DNA from: WQXF01 sp031552825
GTDB lineage: Bacteria > Bacillota > Clostridia > Christensenellales > Aristaeellaceae
DNA: 64,000 nucleotides
Assembly (NCBI GenBank): GCA_031552825.1
Contig: JAVBMD010000019.1
Coordinates: 1-64,000, forward strand
Direction of reading: 5' to 3'
Position 1 is the first letter of the stretch; each line of letters opens with the position of its first letter. Positions 42,489 to 49,781 of this stretch are shown here, one piece after another. The notes under the pieces were generated by a model. It was not told the DNA's origin and made no database searches. It saw nothing but the letters and a program-made list of their open reading frames with translations. Position numbers and translations under genes: made by a program.

Positions 42489-43226
42489 GTGGAACCGATT
42501 CTGGTGTGGGCGCATCGCGGCGCGTCGGGCTATGCGCCGGAGAATACGCTGGAGGCCTTTTCGCTGGCGATCCGGCAGGGAGCCGACGGCGTGGAGCTGG
42601 ATGTACACCTGAGCGCCGACGGGCAGGTGGTGGTGGCGCACGACGAGACCGTGGATCGCGTGTCCAACGGCAAAGGGCGCATTGCGGAGATGAAGCTGGG
42701 GCAGCTCAAGGCGCTCAACTTCAACCGGCCTCGCTCGCGCTATACGGAGGTGGCGCGCATCCCCACGCTGGAGGAGGTGCTGGCGCTGCTCGCGCCGACG
42801 CGCCTTTCGGTCAATATCGAGCTAAAAAACGACGAGCAGGCGTATCCCGGGCTGGAGGAGAAGTGCTTGGCGCTGGTGGGCGCCGCCAGCATGCGCGGGC
42901 GCGTGTGGTTTTCTTCCTTTAATCATGATAGCATGCGGCGCGTCAAGGCGCTAGACGCGGCGATGCCCTGCGGCGCGCTGTACGAGCACAGGCTGCCGGA
43001 GGCTGCGTGGACCTACGCAAGGCGCATTGGGGTCGATGCGGTGCACCCGGATTACGGCATGTTGCTGCGCGACAAGACGCAGGTTGCGGCCTGCCGCGAG
43101 GCGGGGGTGCGCGTACATACATGGACCGTAAACGCGGTGAGCAGCCTTCGCGCTGTCGCGCGGCTTGCGCCGCACGCCATCATCACCAACTATCCGGATC
43201 GCGCGCTGCGCGAATTGGGGAGATAG
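42489..43226 (+). CDS. Glycerophosphodiester phosphodiesterase
   Basis: 245 residues from the GTG at 42489 (GGGGAGGG upstream). TIM barrel that hydrolyses deacylated phospholipids to an alcohol and glycerol 3-phosphate. WAHRGASGYAPENTLEAFSLA contains the HRG and ENT metal/phosphate residues, GADGVELDVHLSADGQVVVAHDETVDR carries the catalytic ELD and HD, and SVNIELKN the next metal glutamate. No signal peptide, so it acts in the cytosol. Monocistronic, followed by a terminator. Confidence 0.94.
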   Translation: MEPILVWAHRGASGYAPENTLEAFSLAIRQGADGVELDVHLSADGQVVVAHDETVDRVSNGKGRIAEMKLGQLKALNFNRPRSRYTEVARIPTLEEVLALLAPTRLSVNIELKNDEQAYPGLEEKCLALVGAASMRGRVWFSSFNHDSMRRVKALDAAMPCGALYEHRLPEAAWTYARRIGVDAVHPDYGMLLRDKTQVAACREAGVRVHTWTVNAVSSLRAVARLAPHAIITNYPDRALRELGR

Positions 43227-43256
43227 ACAGCGATTGAAGCTTTTTCCGTTGCGCAC

Positions 43257-43288
43257 AGGAATCGGCAGGGCATGCCGGTTCTTTTTTT
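43257..43288 (+). terminator. Terminator of the GDPD gene
   Basis: GGAATCGGCA / TGCCGGTTCT hairpin with seven T following, 30 bp after the stop. Confidence 0.85.
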
Positions 43289-43379
43289 GTCGAAGGATCG
43301 CAAATTTTTAAAATATTTCAAATAAAAGAAAAAATTGACAAGATTAAGGATAAATATTACGTGAATGTTAAAACTAACC

Positions 43380-43408
43380 TTGACATTGGAATGGAATTGT
43401 CATAGAAT
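43380..43408 (+). promoter_or_regulatory. Promoter of the SH3/peptidoglycan-binding protein gene
   Basis: TTGACA (43380-43385), 17 bp, TAGAAT (43403-43408). The ribosome site and ATG follow 20-30 bp later. A second TTGACA lies at 43335-43340 in the A/T-rich stretch upstream without an equally good -10. Confidence 0.7.
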
Positions 43409-43437
43409 AGTTGTACAAGTTGAAGCGAGGGATCATT

Positions 43438-45066
43438 ATGCAACACAGAGGACGTTGGATGTACCAAAGGAAAATAGCGTGCGTGCAGGGACTGCGGCAA
43501 GCTTTGGCCGCGCTGCTCATTTGCGCGTTTTGCTGGTGCGCGCCGGTCACGGGAGCCGATGCGGCGGACATCGTAACCGCCAACGGCCACGTGTACATGC
43601 GCAAGGGGCCGTCCACGAAGGACGCGATCATCGTGGTGTTGCAGCCGGACTCCGAGCTGAAGGTGCAGGGTACCTCCGGCGATTGGTACAAGGTGACCTA
43701 TGGCAACAAGCGCGGCTATGTGCGTCAGGATGTGGTGACGCCGCTCGGCCAGAAGAGGGCCGAGACCGTCGGCACGGATACCGGTACGGGCGCGGCAACC
43801 GCCGTGGGGACCAGCTACCGCACGCTGAAGAAGGGCATGTCCGGCAACGACGTGTTTACACTGCAGGAAGGGCTGATCTACGCGGGCTTCTTTGACCGCA
43901 TGCCCGACGGCAAGTATGGCGACAACACCGTTGAGGCCGTCAAGGCGTATCAGAAGGACAACAAGCTGAAAGCCGACGGCATCGCAGGCGATGAAACCCA
44001 GCGCAAGCTGCTCGGCGAGCCGGGTACCTCTCCCGCTGCGGTCGCCACGGCGGTAGCGACCGGCGAGGAGGGCGATTCCTCGGCGGACGCCAGCGCCAGC
44101 ACCAGCAGCCTGAAGCTGGGCAGCAAGGGCGACGCCGTGCGCGAGCTGCAAACCCAACTCAAGGCGCTAGGCTTTCTTTCCTCCAACCCGGACGGCAACT
44201 TCGGCTCCAAAACAGAGGAAGCCGTGGTCGCCTTTCAAAAGGCCAACAAGCTCAAGGCCGACGGCGTGGCCGGTTCGGCGACGCAGAACGCCATCTATTC
44301 TTCCAAGGTCAACAGCAACACCGCTGTCGCCAGTACCGGAACCACCAACGCTTCCACTGTGCTCAAGGAAGGGAGCAAGGGCGAGGCCGTCAAGCAGATG
44401 CAGACCGCGCTAAAGAATTTGGGCTACTATAATGGCAGCCTGACCGGCAACTTTGGCTCGCTGACCGGGGACGCGGTGCGCGCCTTTCAAAAGGCCAATA
44501 AGCTCAGCAACGATGGCGTCGCCGGGGCGACCACGCTCAACAAGTTGTATGGCGGTTCGGCGGTTGCCAAGAGCGGCGGTACCGGTGATGCGGGCATGAC
44601 CAACACGGTATCGGCGGCGGGCATCAAGCCTGCGGCATCCAGCGTGCTCAACGTCAACTGGTACACGATGCGCCCCAAGTACAAGGCGGGCACCATCGTG
44701 ACGGTCTACGATTTCCACACAGGCCTGAGCTGGAAGTGCCAGTTTATGAGCCTAGGCAAGCATGCCGACTCCGATCCGCTCACCAGCAACGACACCGAGA
44801 TCATGTACCGCGCGTTTGGCAACAAGAACACTTGGACCGCCAAGTCGGTATGGGTGACGATGCCCGATGGCAAGACCTACATCGGCTCCTTGCACAACAT
44901 GCCGCACCTGTCCGGCAAGATCAGGGACAACAACTTCCCCGGCCATCTTTGTATCCACTTCCCCCGCAAAATGGAGGAGGCTGAGGCCACCGGCCCCTAC
45001 GCCGTATCGCATCAGGTGGAGATCAACAAGGGATGGGCAGAGACGCAGCGGCTGGCAGGCAGATAA
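43438..45066 (+). CDS. Exported SH3b / triple peptidoglycan-binding protein with an unnamed C-terminal domain
   Basis: 542 residues from the ATG at 43438 (GCGAGGG upstream). A signal peptide (ALAALLICAFCWCAPVTGADA) is followed by an SH3b domain at about residues 42-100 (VYMRKGPSTKDAIIVVL, GDWYKVTYGNKRGYV). Three PG_binding_1 repeats follow at about 130-190, 220-285 and 310-370 (each with LGYY/LGFL, FG..T..AV.AFQ and NGVAG-like ends), separated by Ser/Thr/Ala linkers. The last 135 residues (VNWYTMRPKYKAGTIVTVYDFHTG, then GNKNTWTAKSVWVTMPDG, HLCIHFPRK) form a conserved-looking domain with a Cys-His core that recalls, but does not match, L,D-transpeptidase (YkuD). Likely a cell-wall enzyme or wall-bound surface protein. 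Confidence 0.85.
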   Translation: MQHRGRWMYQRKIACVQGLRQALAALLICAFCWCAPVTGADAADIVTANGHVYMRKGPSTKDAIIVVLQPDSELKVQGTSGDWYKVTYGNKRGYVRQDVVTPLGQKRAETVGTDTGTGAATAVGTSYRTLKKGMSGNDVFTLQEGLIYAGFFDRMPDGKYGDNTVEAVKAYQKDNKLKADGIAGDETQRKLLGEPGTSPAAVATAVATGEEGDSSADASASTSSLKLGSKGDAVRELQTQLKALGFLSSNPDGNFGSKTEEAVVAFQKANKLKADGVAGSATQNAIYSSKVNSNTAVASTGTTNASTVLKEGSKGEAVKQMQTALKNLGYYNGSLTGNFGSLTGDAVRAFQKANKLSNDGVAGATTLNKLYGGSAVAKSGGTGDAGMTNTVSAAGIKPAASSVLNVNWYTMRPKYKAGTIVTVYDFHTGLSWKCQFMSLGKHADSDPLTSNDTEIMYRAFGNKNTWTAKSVWVTMPDGKTYIGSLHNMPHLSGKIRDNNFPGHLCIHFPRKMEEAEATGPYAVSHQVEINKGWAETQRLAGR

Positions 45067-45080
45067 CCGAATTATGACAC

Positions 45081-45118
45081 AAAAACAGGAGTGATCCGAG
45101 CGATCGCTCCTGTTTTTT
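45081..45118 (+). terminator. Terminator before the yabP cluster
   Basis: AACAGGAGTGATC / GATCGCTCCTGTT hairpin then TTTT. Confidence 0.88.
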
Positions 45119-45122
45119 ATGT

Positions 45123-45150
45123 CATGAATACAGGCGCGCCCGCATACGCT
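45123..45150 (+). promoter_or_regulatory. Candidate sporulation (sigma-E-like) promoter of yabP
   Basis: CATGAA (45123-45128), 14 bp, CATACGCT (45143-45150). The -10 agrees with the CATACNNT pattern of the mother-cell sigma factor and differs from the sigma-A boxes used elsewhere in the window. The -35 is weak, so this is tentative. Confidence 0.35.
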
Positions 45151-45232
45151 GATGCATAGGGACGCTATATATGGCTGGCGAGAGAATGCTCGCGCAATCA
45201 TCCGATACAGACATTGAAGGAAGGGTGACACG

Positions 45233-45535
45233 ATGGTGAAGGAGCAAACCGAGGAGCGGCGCATTCCGCCGGTAAGGGCGCATGCCATCACGCTGGAGAA
45301 CCGGCAGCGGGCGGCCATCACCGGCGTATCCGACGTGCTCAGCTTTAACGAGCAAGAGGTGGTGCTGGTGACCGATGGAGGCGATATCACGCTCATCGGG
45401 GAGGGCATGCACATCGCGCGCCTTAATTTGGAGGATGGTCAGCTGGTGGTGGAGGGCGACATCGCTGGGATCGAATACGGCCTATCGCCGCAGCAGCGCC
45501 GGGGCGGGGGACTGCTCAGCAAAATTTTTCGCTAG
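45233..45535 (+). CDS. yabP: Sporulation protein YabP
   Basis: 100 residues. YabP/YqfC-family protein needed for spore formation and located at the forespore envelope. AHAITLENRQRAAITGVSDVLSFNEQEVVLVTDGGDITLIGEGMHIARLNLEDGQLVVEGDI shows the repeated beta-strand pattern of the family with G..L...GE.LHI.RL.L..G.L...G.I. GAAGGAAGG start site. First of the yabP-yabQ-divIC series, as in Bacillus and many Clostridia. Confidence 0.92.
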   Translation: MVKEQTEERRIPPVRAHAITLENRQRAAITGVSDVLSFNEQEVVLVTDGGDITLIGEGMHIARLNLEDGQLVVEGDIAGIEYGLSPQQRRGGGLLSKIFR

Positions 45536-45547
45536 ACGGGATGTGCG

Positions 45548-46018
45548 ATGATGTTCGAAAGCGTCGGTCAGGCCGGTGTTTTTCTGGCGATGATGTATGC
45601 CGGGCTGCTGATCGGCTTGGTGTACGATGGCCTGCGGATGCTTCGATTGCTGCTGCATGCGGGGCGGCTGCTCACAGCGCTGTTAGATTTGCTCTTTTGG
45701 CTGGGGGCCGGGGCGGTGGTGGCGGCGGCCTTAGCATTGCGCAGCGAAGGCGCGCTGCGGCTATACGCGCTGGGCGGCTGCGCTGCTGGCGTGGTGATCT
45801 ATCTGCTGGGGATTAGCCGCGTGTTGCGCGCGGCGGGACAGGCCCTAGCGCGCGCCTACCGCCGCGTGGAGGAATCGCCGAAGTGGCAAGCGCGGTTGGA
45901 AAAACAGCGGCGGCGGCAGGAAGCGGAGCGCGCGCGCAAGCAGGCTGCCCAAGAGGCGGAAAAAGCGGCGCGTGAGCTAAGGCGGGCGCAAAAGCAAAGC
46001 AAGCGTGCCAAGTCGTAA
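45548..46018 (+). CDS. yabQ: Spore cortex biosynthesis protein YabQ
   Basis: 156 residues with three to four membrane helices and a highly charged Arg/Lys/Glu/Ala-rich coiled C-terminus (about residues 105-156). The helix GVFLAMMYAGLLIGLVYDGLRMLR and LLTALLDLLFWLGAGA match YabQ, a membrane protein required for spore cortex assembly. It starts 12 bp after yabP. Confidence 0.88.
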   Translation: MMFESVGQAGVFLAMMYAGLLIGLVYDGLRMLRLLLHAGRLLTALLDLLFWLGAGAVVAAALALRSEGALRLYALGGCAAGVVIYLLGISRVLRAAGQALARAYRRVEESPKWQARLEKQRRRQEAERARKQAAQEAEKAARELRRAQKQSKRAKS

Positions 46019-46060
46019 ATTTTTCGAAAGAAGTTATATATGAAGGAGGAATTACAATCG

Positions 46061-46507
46061 ATGTATAGAATACAGAAGAAAGACCGTTTCGAAGGGAGAT
46101 GGCTTGGCATGCCTAAACAAAGAGGCCGCTTTGTGTTCCACCTGCGTTTTTGGGTGATCTGCGCGGCGCTCCTGTTTGTAATTTTTCTGCCTCTTTTTCG
46201 CGCGCAGGAGCATCAGGCGCAAAAACAGCGGGAGCAGCTTGCAGCTTTGCAGCAGGAGCAATACGAGGGTATACTGCATAGCGAGCGCTTGAAAAATCAG
46301 ATTGAAAACGCGGAGACCGACAGCTTCCGCGAGCGCGAGGCGCGCAGGCGCTATGGCTACGTGATGCCCGGCATCATCCGTTTCACGGCCGAGGGGGCGG
46401 TGGCCGCGCCGGAACAGGATGCTGTGGCGGTTTTTGCCGCGCCGGAGGATGCGGCGCCGCAGACCGGGGAGACGACCGACAAGGATTGGGCCAACTTCAA
46501 TCGATAG
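46061..46507 (+). CDS. divIC: Septum formation initiator DivIC/FtsL family protein
   Basis: 148 residues from the ATG at 46061 (GAAGGAGG upstream); an ATG 48 bp later is an alternative. A basic N-terminus, one membrane helix (FWVICAALLFVIFLPLF), and a coiled coil (HQAQKQREQLAALQQEQYEGI.. to about residue 90) with the family's EREARRRYGYVMPGIIRF block, where DivIC has ARxxLGYVxPGE. It is part of the FtsB-FtsL-FtsQ divisome complex. The C-terminal 45 residues are acidic and Ala-rich. Position after yabQ matches Bacillus. Confidence 0.88.
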   Translation: MYRIQKKDRFEGRWLGMPKQRGRFVFHLRFWVICAALLFVIFLPLFRAQEHQAQKQREQLAALQQEQYEGILHSERLKNQIENAETDSFREREARRRYGYVMPGIIRFTAEGAVAAPEQDAVAVFAAPEDAAPQTGETTDKDWANFNR

Positions 46508-46590
46508 AAGAAACAATCGATGGAAGAAACAATCGAATAGCAGAGATAGAAAAAGCCGCGATCCCGTGCGCGGTTAAGGGGGACAAGCGT

Positions 46591-47496
46591 ATGCGCGTGG
46601 CCGTCATCGGTATCGGTTCCAATTCAGTGCGTCTGTTGGTTGCCGACTGCCGAGAAACCGGCTACGATACAGTGCTGCGCGATCGGTGCGGCACGCGGCT
46701 CTTCGCCGGGCTGAGCGGAGGGATGCTCAGCCAAGAGAGCATGGAGCACTCCTGCGCCGCAGTGCTGGACATGGTTGTGCGCGCGCAGGCACTGGGCGCG
46801 GAAAAGGTTCACGCCTTTGCCACCAGCGCAGCGCGCGATGCGGGAAACGGCGAAGCCTTTTGTACGATGCTCCGCGATCGGGTGGGATTGGAACTGACCA
46901 TTTGCACCGGCGAGGAAGAGGCGATGCTTTCTTATTTCGGGGCGGCGCGCCCCGGGCTATGCGGATTGATCGATATTGGCGGCGGCTCGACGGAATGGGT
47001 CATCGGACGCGATGGCACGCCGTTGGCCGCCGTTAGTTTACAGATCGGCGGCGTGCGTCTGCGCAACGCCGTGAGCATTGAATGTACGGCGGACTTGCCG
47101 CGCGCTATCGCGCATGCTGAAGCGGTGTTGCGCGAGGGGATGGATCGGTTTGCCGCGATGGAGAAGCCGCGGCATTGGGTGGGCGTGGGCGGTATCTTTA
47201 CCTCCTTGGCGGCGATGGACAAGCGCTTGGAATCCTTCGACCGCTCGCTCGTAGAAGGCTACACGTTAGCCCAAGGGGACGTGGCGCGGTGGGGCGACGC
47301 GCTGGCCGCCATGTCGCTTGAGCAGCGCAGCAAACTGCCCGGCTTGCATCCGCAGCGCGCCGATATCATCACGCATGGCGCGGCAATCCTGCTGGCGTGC
47401 ATGAACTTGTGGAGCATGCCCGCCATTACCGTCAGCGATCACGGCAATTTGGACGGATATTTGCGCAAGCGGATCATAGGCTTGGCCAGCGAATGA
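46591..47496 (+). CDS. ppx: Ppx/GppA family phosphatase
   Basis: 301 residues from the ATG at 46591 (GGGGG site upstream). ASKHA-fold exopolyphosphatase or pppGpp phosphohydrolase: VAVIGIGSNSVRLLVAD is phosphate loop 1, CTGEEEAMLSYFGA the catalytic-glutamate block, LIDIGGGSTEWVIG phosphate loop 2. At about 300 residues it is the short form without the C-terminal HD domain. It takes the place in which B. subtilis has yabR, between divIC and the tRNA genes, and is commonly found there in Clostridia. Confidence 0.9.
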   Translation: MRVAVIGIGSNSVRLLVADCRETGYDTVLRDRCGTRLFAGLSGGMLSQESMEHSCAAVLDMVVRAQALGAEKVHAFATSAARDAGNGEAFCTMLRDRVGLELTICTGEEEAMLSYFGAARPGLCGLIDIGGGSTEWVIGRDGTPLAAVSLQIGGVRLRNAVSIECTADLPRAIAHAEAVLREGMDRFAAMEKPRHWVGVGGIFTSLAAMDKRLESFDRSLVEGYTLAQGDVARWGDALAAMSLEQRSKLPGLHPQRADIITHGAAILLACMNLWSMPAITVSDHGNLDGYLRKRIIGLASE

Positions 47497-47544
47497 GCGC
47501 GTGCGAATAGTTTTTCTTTTTCTGACGGATTCTTGAAACGGGGA

Positions 47545-47573
47545 TTGACAAACCGGCGCACGTAGGGTATGAT
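47545..47573 (+). promoter_or_regulatory. Promoter of the methionine tRNA genes
   Basis: TTGACA (47545-47550), 17 bp, TATGAT (47568-47573), about 29 bp ahead of the first tRNA. Confidence 0.8.
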
Positions 47574-47601
47574 TATCATCGTCGCTTTGAGCGGCACATG
47601 A

Positions 47602-47678
47602 CGCGGGGTGGAGCAGTCTGGCAGCTCGTTGGGCTCATAACCCAAAGGTCGAGGGTTCAAATCCCTCCCCCGCAACCA
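47602..47678 (+). tRNA. Initiator tRNA-fMet (anticodon CAT), CCA encoded
   Basis: 77 nt. Anticodon loop CTCATAA gives CAT. The first base C and its partner A form the C1xA72 mismatch, and the anticodon stem ends in three G:C pairs (TTGGG/CCCAA); both are the identity marks of bacterial initiator tRNA. The T-loop TTCAAAT and the encoded CCA are present. Confidence 0.95.
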
Positions 47679-47690
47679 TTTAAAAAAGTG

Positions 47691-47724
47691 AACGCTTCCT
47701 CGCCGGAGGCGAGGAACGCGTTTT
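47691..47724 (+). terminator. Hairpin between the two tRNA genes
   Basis: AACGCTTCCTCGCC / GGCGAGGAACGCGTT, then TTTT. A terminator or processing hairpin after the initiator tRNA. Confidence 0.75.
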
Positions 47725-47733
47725 GCTTTATAT

Positions 47734-47810
47734 GGCGGCGTAGCTCAGTTGGCTAGAGCATTCGGTTCATACCCGGAGTGTCGTTGGTTCGAATCCGACC
47801 GCCGCTACCA
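47734..47810 (+). tRNA. Elongator tRNA-Met (anticodon CAT), CCA encoded
   Basis: 77 nt. Acceptor GGCGGCG pairs with CGCCGCT (G:U first pair), D-arm GCTCAGTTGGCTAGAGC, anticodon loop TTCATAC, T-loop TTCGAAT. The normal first pair and the GGTTCATACCC loop separate it from the initiator. A CAT tRNA could be the lysidine-modified tRNA-Ile, but the body matches clostridial tRNA-Met better. Confidence 0.9.
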
Positions 47811-47842
47811 TGCAGAATCCACAGGAATGTGGGTTCTTTTTT
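47806..47842 (+). repeat. Direct repeat copy A: end of tRNA-Met plus its terminator
   Basis: 37 bp, starting with the last five bases of the tRNA (TACCA) and running through a terminator hairpin (AGAATCCAC / GTGGGTTCT, then T-run). Identical to copy B at 49736 except for one base right after TACCA (T here, C there). Confidence 0.85.
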
Positions 47843-47981
47843 GTGTTTCTTTGGACGGGTTGCGCAAATTCGATCGTTTTGTGCCAGACACCTAAAGCCG
47901 ATGAAATGGGCAAGTGGGGGCGAGGTTCACAAAAAGGTTCACACGCCGCATGGCGAGAAGAGTATCTGTTTACTCAAGCAC

Positions 47982-48010
47982 TTGATAACTTTCCGGGATT
48001 CGGCTATAAT
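47982..48010 (+). promoter_or_regulatory. Promoter of the DUF4143 ATPase gene
   Basis: TTGATA (47982-47987), 17 bp, TATAAT (48005-48010). The region 47843-47981 before it shows no gene I can name. Confidence 0.75.
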
Positions 48011-48046
48011 AATATTGAATATTAAATCAGCCGAGAGGTATCAAAT

Positions 48047-49270
48047 ATGTTTATTAAGCGCCACATAGCGGAGGCCATCCAAAAAGCGGAAAAAATGTTT
48101 GGCGCAATCTTGCTAACCGGCTCACGCCAAGTGGGCAAGACTACGCTCCTCAAGGAGATGCATCCTGACATTGCTTACCGCACGTTGGATGACCCCATCT
48201 TGCTATCCTCGGCTATTGAGGAACCGGGCACGTTCTTTCGAGCTGTCCCGCCGCCGGTGTTCGTTGACGAGATTCAATATGCCCCGGTGCTTTTTCCGCA
48301 CATCAAAATGATGCTGGATGCGGAAAAGAAGAAAGGGCAGTTCTTTTTGAGCGGCTCGCAACAGTTTCGCATGATGAAAAATGTCAGCGAGTCGCTGGCG
48401 GGACGCATCGGCATTTTGAACCTGCTTGGGTTGTCTTTGCGTGAGATGCAAGGAATTGCTTTTACTAAACCCTTCATTCCCACGCCGGCGTACTTGAACG
48501 AGCGTAAAGAACAAGCTAAGCCGGTTGGCTATTCGGAGCTATGGCGCATCATCCATCGCGGCACCATGCCGGAAATGGTGGCGAACAGCGAGCTGGACTG
48601 GCAGATGTTCTATGCCGCATACACCAAGACATACCTGGAAAGGGACGTGCGAGAGCTAACGCAAGTCGGCGATGAAGTGAAATTCCTGCGCTTTATGACC
48701 GCCGTTGCCAGTTGCACCGGGCAACTGCTGAATCAAGCATCCATTGCTCGGGACGTGGGTGTTAGCCAGCCCACGGTCGAGCGGTGGCTGTCTATTCTTC
48801 GCGCTTCCAACTTGGTGTATTTGCTTGAGCCATACCACAACAACGTCATCAAGCGGGCAGTCAAAACGCCCAAGGTGTACTTCCTGGATACCGGCTTGGC
48901 GGCGTATCTGACACGCTGGAACACGCCCGAGGTGCTGGAAGCAGGCGCGATGGCTGGCGCGTTCTTTGAAACCTTTGTGGTATCGGAAATACTGAAAAGC
49001 TATACCAATGCGGGCATACTGGAGCCGCCCCTGTATTTTTATCGGGACAAAGACCAGAACGAAATCGACTTGCTCCTATACGAGAACATGACGCTTTATC
49101 CCATCGAGATAAAAAAGCATGCCGACCCGCGCCGGGACGATGTGAAGGCATTTGACGTGCTCGACAAGATTCAAGGGGTGCAGCGGGGGCCGGGTGGCGT
49201 TATATGCATGTATGAATCCAGCGTACCGCTCAAAGGTGAGGACGTGACGATACCGTTATGGTATATATAG
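48047..49270 (+). CDS. AAA+ family ATPase with C-terminal DUF4143 domain
   Basis: 407 residues. N-terminal AAA_14 domain: ILLTGSRQVGKTTLLKEM is the P-loop, TLDDP follows, PPVFVDEIQYAP is Walker B, and FFLSGSQQFRMMKNVSESLAGRI the sensor region. The C-terminal DUF4143 (from about residue 200) ends with FYRDKDQNEIDLLLYENMTLYPIEIKK, a D..E.K pattern like PD-(D/E)xK nuclease-fold domains, and contains a winged-helix part (NQASIARDVGVSQPTVERW). Function unknown; very common in mobile and accessory DNA of anaerobes. It is the only intact gene of the repeat-bounded island and has lower GC than its surroundings. Confidence 0.9.
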   Translation: MFIKRHIAEAIQKAEKMFGAILLTGSRQVGKTTLLKEMHPDIAYRTLDDPILLSSAIEEPGTFFRAVPPPVFVDEIQYAPVLFPHIKMMLDAEKKKGQFFLSGSQQFRMMKNVSESLAGRIGILNLLGLSLREMQGIAFTKPFIPTPAYLNERKEQAKPVGYSELWRIIHRGTMPEMVANSELDWQMFYAAYTKTYLERDVRELTQVGDEVKFLRFMTAVASCTGQLLNQASIARDVGVSQPTVERWLSILRASNLVYLLEPYHNNVIKRAVKTPKVYFLDTGLAAYLTRWNTPEVLEAGAMAGAFFETFVVSEILKSYTNAGILEPPLYFYRDKDQNEIDLLLYENMTLYPIEIKKHADPRRDDVKAFDVLDKIQGVQRGPGGVICMYESSVPLKGEDVTIPLWYI

Positions 49271-49300
49271 AAACGTGTTTTTCGTCCGTAAAAGGACAGT

Positions 49301-49331
49301 TTTTAGCAGGGGCAGTTTGTCCCTGCTAAAA
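49301..49331. terminator. Bidirectional terminator inside the island
   Basis: TTTTAGCAGGG / CCCTGCTAAAA hairpin with a 9-nt loop, between the ATPase gene and the convergent SLOG remnant. Confidence 0.85.
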
Positions 49332-49351
49332 TATTGCACATATCAAGGCAA

Positions 49352-49735
49352 CTAACGAAAGATGTTGTACACAGGAACTCCTTTTTGAGCGGCGTAGCGC
49401 ACGGTGAAGGCCGTGCCACCGCTTGGCCTGCCATCATAGCAAGTGATAACCAACTGAGCGCCATCTACCAAGGCGCGGTTGCGCCGAAACATGCAATCGG
49501 TGGTGTACTTGGCTTGCGCATAAGTAACCTCGTCGGCTTGCGCTAAGGCGCCGAAATAGCGTTCTCGCCAATCCTCCGGCCAATCGATGGCCTGCGTTTC
49601 GCATGGTAAGATGAAATGCAGTTGAATGTGCGGATGTTCTTTTTTTAGATGGAGCACCGTTTCAGCCGCCCATAAGTCGAAGCCCATTGCGCCGCCAGAG
49701 CGAAAGACGGCGCAGCCCTCGGTGGTAGCTTGGCG
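49352..49735 (-). pseudogene. SLOG-domain (DUF1273) protein lacking its N-terminus
   Basis: The reverse frame reads TEGCAVFRSGGAMGFDLWAAETVLHLKKEHP, then LHFILPCETQAIDWPEDWRERY and ITCYDGRPSGGTAFTVRYAAQKG. This is the Rossmann-like nucleotide-binding fold of DUF1273/YpsA-type SLOG proteins, with SGGA.GFD and the closing GGT block intact. The normal first 40-45 residues (..TGHR.. start) are missing: homology ends at about 49735, exactly where repeat copy B begins, and the open frame continues through the repeat to 49843 with unrelated residues. The gene was cut by the event that made the repeat. Confidence 0.8.
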
Positions 49736-49772
49736 TACCACGCAGAATCCACAGGAATGTGGGTTCTTTTTT
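49736..49772 (+). repeat. Direct repeat copy B: tRNA end and terminator duplicated
   Basis: 37 bp matching 47806-47842 with one mismatch, including TACCA and the terminator hairpin. There is no tRNA body in front of it. It marks the right edge of the inserted segment and may terminate transcription of the AraC gene that ends at 49782. Confidence 0.85.
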
Positions 49773-49781
49773 TCTGCTTCC

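Noticed and set aside
43668..44560. Repeated segments in the peptidoglycan-binding protein gene as DNA repeats
   Set aside because: They are diverged protein-domain repeats (PG_binding_1) and not a separate repeat element.
47734..47810. Second CAT tRNA as lysidine-type tRNA-Ile
   Set aside because: The tRNA body and loop context match clostridial elongator tRNA-Met, and it pairs naturally with the initiator gene; tRNA-Ile2 was kept only as an alternative.
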